From: Motiliproteus sp. MSK22-1
GTDB taxonomy: Bacteria; Pseudomonadota; Gammaproteobacteria; Pseudomonadales; Balneatricaceae
Direction of reading: 5' to 3'
Length of the DNA stretch: 64,000 nucleotides
Assembly: GCF_001968815.1 (NCBI RefSeq)
Contig: NZ_MIEQ01000010.1
Span: 59,967-123,966 of the forward strand
Part shown: piece by piece, positions 62,556 through 64,000 of the stretch
How positions within the stretch are numbered: the first letter of the stretch is position 1
Layout of the letters: the number at the start of each line of letters is the position of its first letter
The notes under the pieces: generated by a model
The model's database searches: none
Told to the model about the DNA's origin: nothing
The model's input: the letters and a program-made list of their open reading frames with translations, nothing else
Program-made: the position numbers and the translations under genes

Positions 62556-63734
62556 ATGATTTCCAGCCACCTGGATACCGAGGTGTTATTTAAACGCCTC
62601 AGTCAGAGCATACTCCACCTGTTTGCACCCTGGCTTGCTCTCTATAAAAAATTACACCTGGATTCGTTGATAAGCAGTCGTTACCACGCCCGTGACTTCA
62701 GTGAAATACGCGCTCAATATATCGACAGTCGAGTGCGCTTGCTGGCAGGTATGTTCACTTTTCTGACACCAATGTGGATACCAATAGATTACCTTATTCT
62801 TGAAGATGACCATTTTTTGCCAATGGTTTGTGCACGTATACTTTTTGCGTTGTTGTTAATGTTTCTATGGATTTTGCCCTCTGATCGCTGTTCCATGTTG
62901 CAGGCCAGGGTCAGATTGATCCTGCTGATGATTTTGCCTTCTCTCTTTCACATATCTACACAGTGGATTTTGGGATCCGTATCTGACTCCGAATTGCTTA
63001 TTTGTTATACCTTTTTGCCATTATTGATCATTGCTATGCATAGTATCTTTCCGTTGACTTTATCCGAGGGGATCGGGCTTGCCAGCTTTACGATTGTTTT
63101 ACTTTCGTTAGATGAATTGTCCAATAACACACTCTTCACCATTAGGGGGTTAGGTCATCTTTGGCTGTTATGTCTGATCATGGGGGTGGCGATCTGGGCG
63201 CAGTTGTCACAGCTTCATATCGAGTTAAAAATGCACCACCAGTCAATTACTGATCCTTTAACAGGGCTACTGAACCGTCGTACTTTGATGAAACTTCTTG
63301 AACATGAAAAGAAGCGTCATCAGCGTCATGGAAGGTCGTCTTCTTTGATGATGCTGGATATGGACTATTTCAAACAAATCAATGATTGCTATGGTCATGG
63401 TATGGGAGATCGCGTTTTACAACGCTTTTCCCAGATAATACGTGAACAGACTCGTGGCTCCGATATACTCGCCCGTTATGGAGGTGAAGAGTTTATAGTT
63501 ATTTTGCCGGAAACCAGTGCGGAAGATGCAACAATATTGGCCGAGAGGATACATGATGCTAATCACCGGCTACCACTGCCCACGGTAAGTGGCGAACCTC
63601 TGTTTTTTACAGTAAGCATTGGCATTACGGAGTTCAATGATAATGACTCATTGGAAAGTACGCTAAGTAAGACTGATGAAGCGCTTTACCAGGCGAAGGA
63701 AGCCGGACGTAATTGCACTATTGTCCGTAGCTGA
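62556..63734 (+). CDS. membrane diguanylate cyclase (GGDEF)
   Basis: 392 residues. About 60 N-terminal cytoplasmic residues come first. Five or six transmembrane segments (about 65-220) then form an unclassified membrane sensor domain. A GGDEF domain follows (about 230-390): DPLTGLLNRRTLMKLLE, DMDYFKQINDCYGH, active site RYGGEEF and an I-site RGSD five residues before it. It should make c-di-GMP, with feedback inhibition. GGGGGAGTAGGGCAA gives the ribosome binding site. The rrn-like promoter follows about 90 nt after the stop. Confidence 0.92.
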   Translation: MISSHLDTEVLFKRLSQSILHLFAPWLALYKKLHLDSLISSRYHARDFSEIRAQYIDSRVRLLAGMFTFLTPMWIPIDYLILEDDHFLPMVCARILFALLLMFLWILPSDRCSMLQARVRLILLMILPSLFHISTQWILGSVSDSELLICYTFLPLLIIAMHSIFPLTLSEGIGLASFTIVLLSLDELSNNTLFTIRGLGHLWLLCLIMGVAIWAQLSQLHIELKMHHQSITDPLTGLLNRRTLMKLLEHEKKRHQRHGRSSSLMMLDMDYFKQINDCYGHGMGDRVLQRFSQIIREQTRGSDILARYGGEEFIVILPETSAEDATILAERIHDANHRLPLPTVSGEPLFFTVSIGITEFNDNDSLESTLSKTDEALYQAKEAGRNCTIVRS

Positions 63735-63822
63735 GTTGCAGGTTTAGAATAGAGAGCAGGACAGTAAACTATTTGGTGGTCCGCATCTAACTTTGAATGT
63801 TGAAAAATATTCAAAGAGTCTG

Positions 63823-63850
63823 TTGACTCTCTGAACGGGGGCTGTAGAAT
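63823..63850 (+). promoter_or_regulatory. rrn-type promoter P1
   Basis: TTGACT (63823-63828) and TAGAAT (63845-63850) with a 16-bp spacer, an AT-rich UP-like stretch upstream (GAAAAATATTCAAA) and a GC-rich discriminator (ACGCCCCC). These are features of stringently controlled rRNA promoters. Confidence 0.75.
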
Positions 63851-63978
63851 ACGCCCCCACGTTGTCGCTGAAGGCGGCAATAGAAGTCCGGCAAAACCCA
63901 AGCAGCATCAGGTTTTGCAGCGGTTGATTGAAGATCTCACCGAGGTGAATGACTGAATCAACCGGCTGAAATAAACAG

Positions 63979-64000
63979 TTGACTTCGAGATTGGCGCGAT
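63979..64000 (+). promoter_or_regulatory. rrn-type promoter P2, cut by the window end
   Basis: TTGACT at 63979-63984 is followed by 16 bases up to the window edge, so the -10 box would lie just outside. Tandem spacing of about 156 nt from P1 fits an rRNA operon leader. Confidence 0.55.

Overview
The window reads as chromosome of a marine, heterotrophic gammaproteobacterium, probably of the Oceanospirillaceae / Pseudomonadales neighbourhood. This is inferred from gene content only: an HAE1-type RND pump, an AcuI-type acrylyl-CoA reductase, ketone-body catabolism, ArfA, many c-di-GMP proteins, tRNA genes with encoded CCA ends, and an rrn-type tandem promoter at the right edge. No species call is justified.

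Layout. (1) 1-6750 is an AT-rich, decaying accessory region. It holds a frameshifted phosphodiester-glycosidase gene, a string of orphan small membrane proteins and a lipoprotein, a gene cut by an in-frame TGA, five copies of a GGGTCAGACCC-type repeat, a large protein whose C-terminal half resembles the helical pore-forming domain of Cry toxins (4196-5452), and a collapsed second copy of the glycosidase/membrane-protein junction (6131-6414). (2) 7106-7411 is a tRNA Pro-Leu-Thr cluster, the likely edge of the stable backbone. (3) 7617-19101 holds ipdC (phenylpyruvate/indolepyruvate decarboxylase), a GlxA-type AraC regulator with a divergent cysteine hydrolase separated by a perfect 12-bp-arm palindrome, HDOD and HDOD-GGDEF signalling proteins, a coiled-coil protein, a Gre-like factor and a CHASE-GGDEF-EAL protein. 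(4) 19200-29570 holds an RND efflux pair, acuI with a divergent FadR-type regulator, an EAL-HDOD protein, a Nudix hydrolase, a RutR-like TetR regulator and a small exported protein.

(5) 29666-57503 holds a complete aerobic purine-degradation system in three blocks. The first is 8-oxoguanine deaminase, NCS2 permease, puuD, allA, alc, uraD, puuE, with divergent hiuH. The second is an AzgA-type permease and a divergent GntR regulator. The third is the xdhA-xdhB-xdhC-guaD operon. Together they should take guanine, 8-oxoguanine, hypoxanthine and xanthine through urate, 5-hydroxyisourate, OHCU, allantoin, allantoate and ureidoglycolate to glyoxylate and urea. Seven copies of a palindrome close to ATTGTATACAAT lie in front of these transcription units and no others that I noticed, which suggests one regulon run by the GntR protein at 50511-51239. 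Inserted between the blocks are an aminotransferase with an unusual four-cysteine insert, an MFS transporter, arfA with a hairpin over its own stop codon, a universal stress protein, and a ketone-body module (LysR, scoA, scoB, CMD-family protein, LuxR regulator, bdhA with a sigma-54-like promoter).

(6) 57844-64000 holds two small hypothetical genes, an HD-GYP phosphodiesterase, a DMT transporter, a DnaJ-related protein, a membrane diguanylate cyclase, and finally a tandem rrn-like promoter whose rRNA genes would begin beyond the window.
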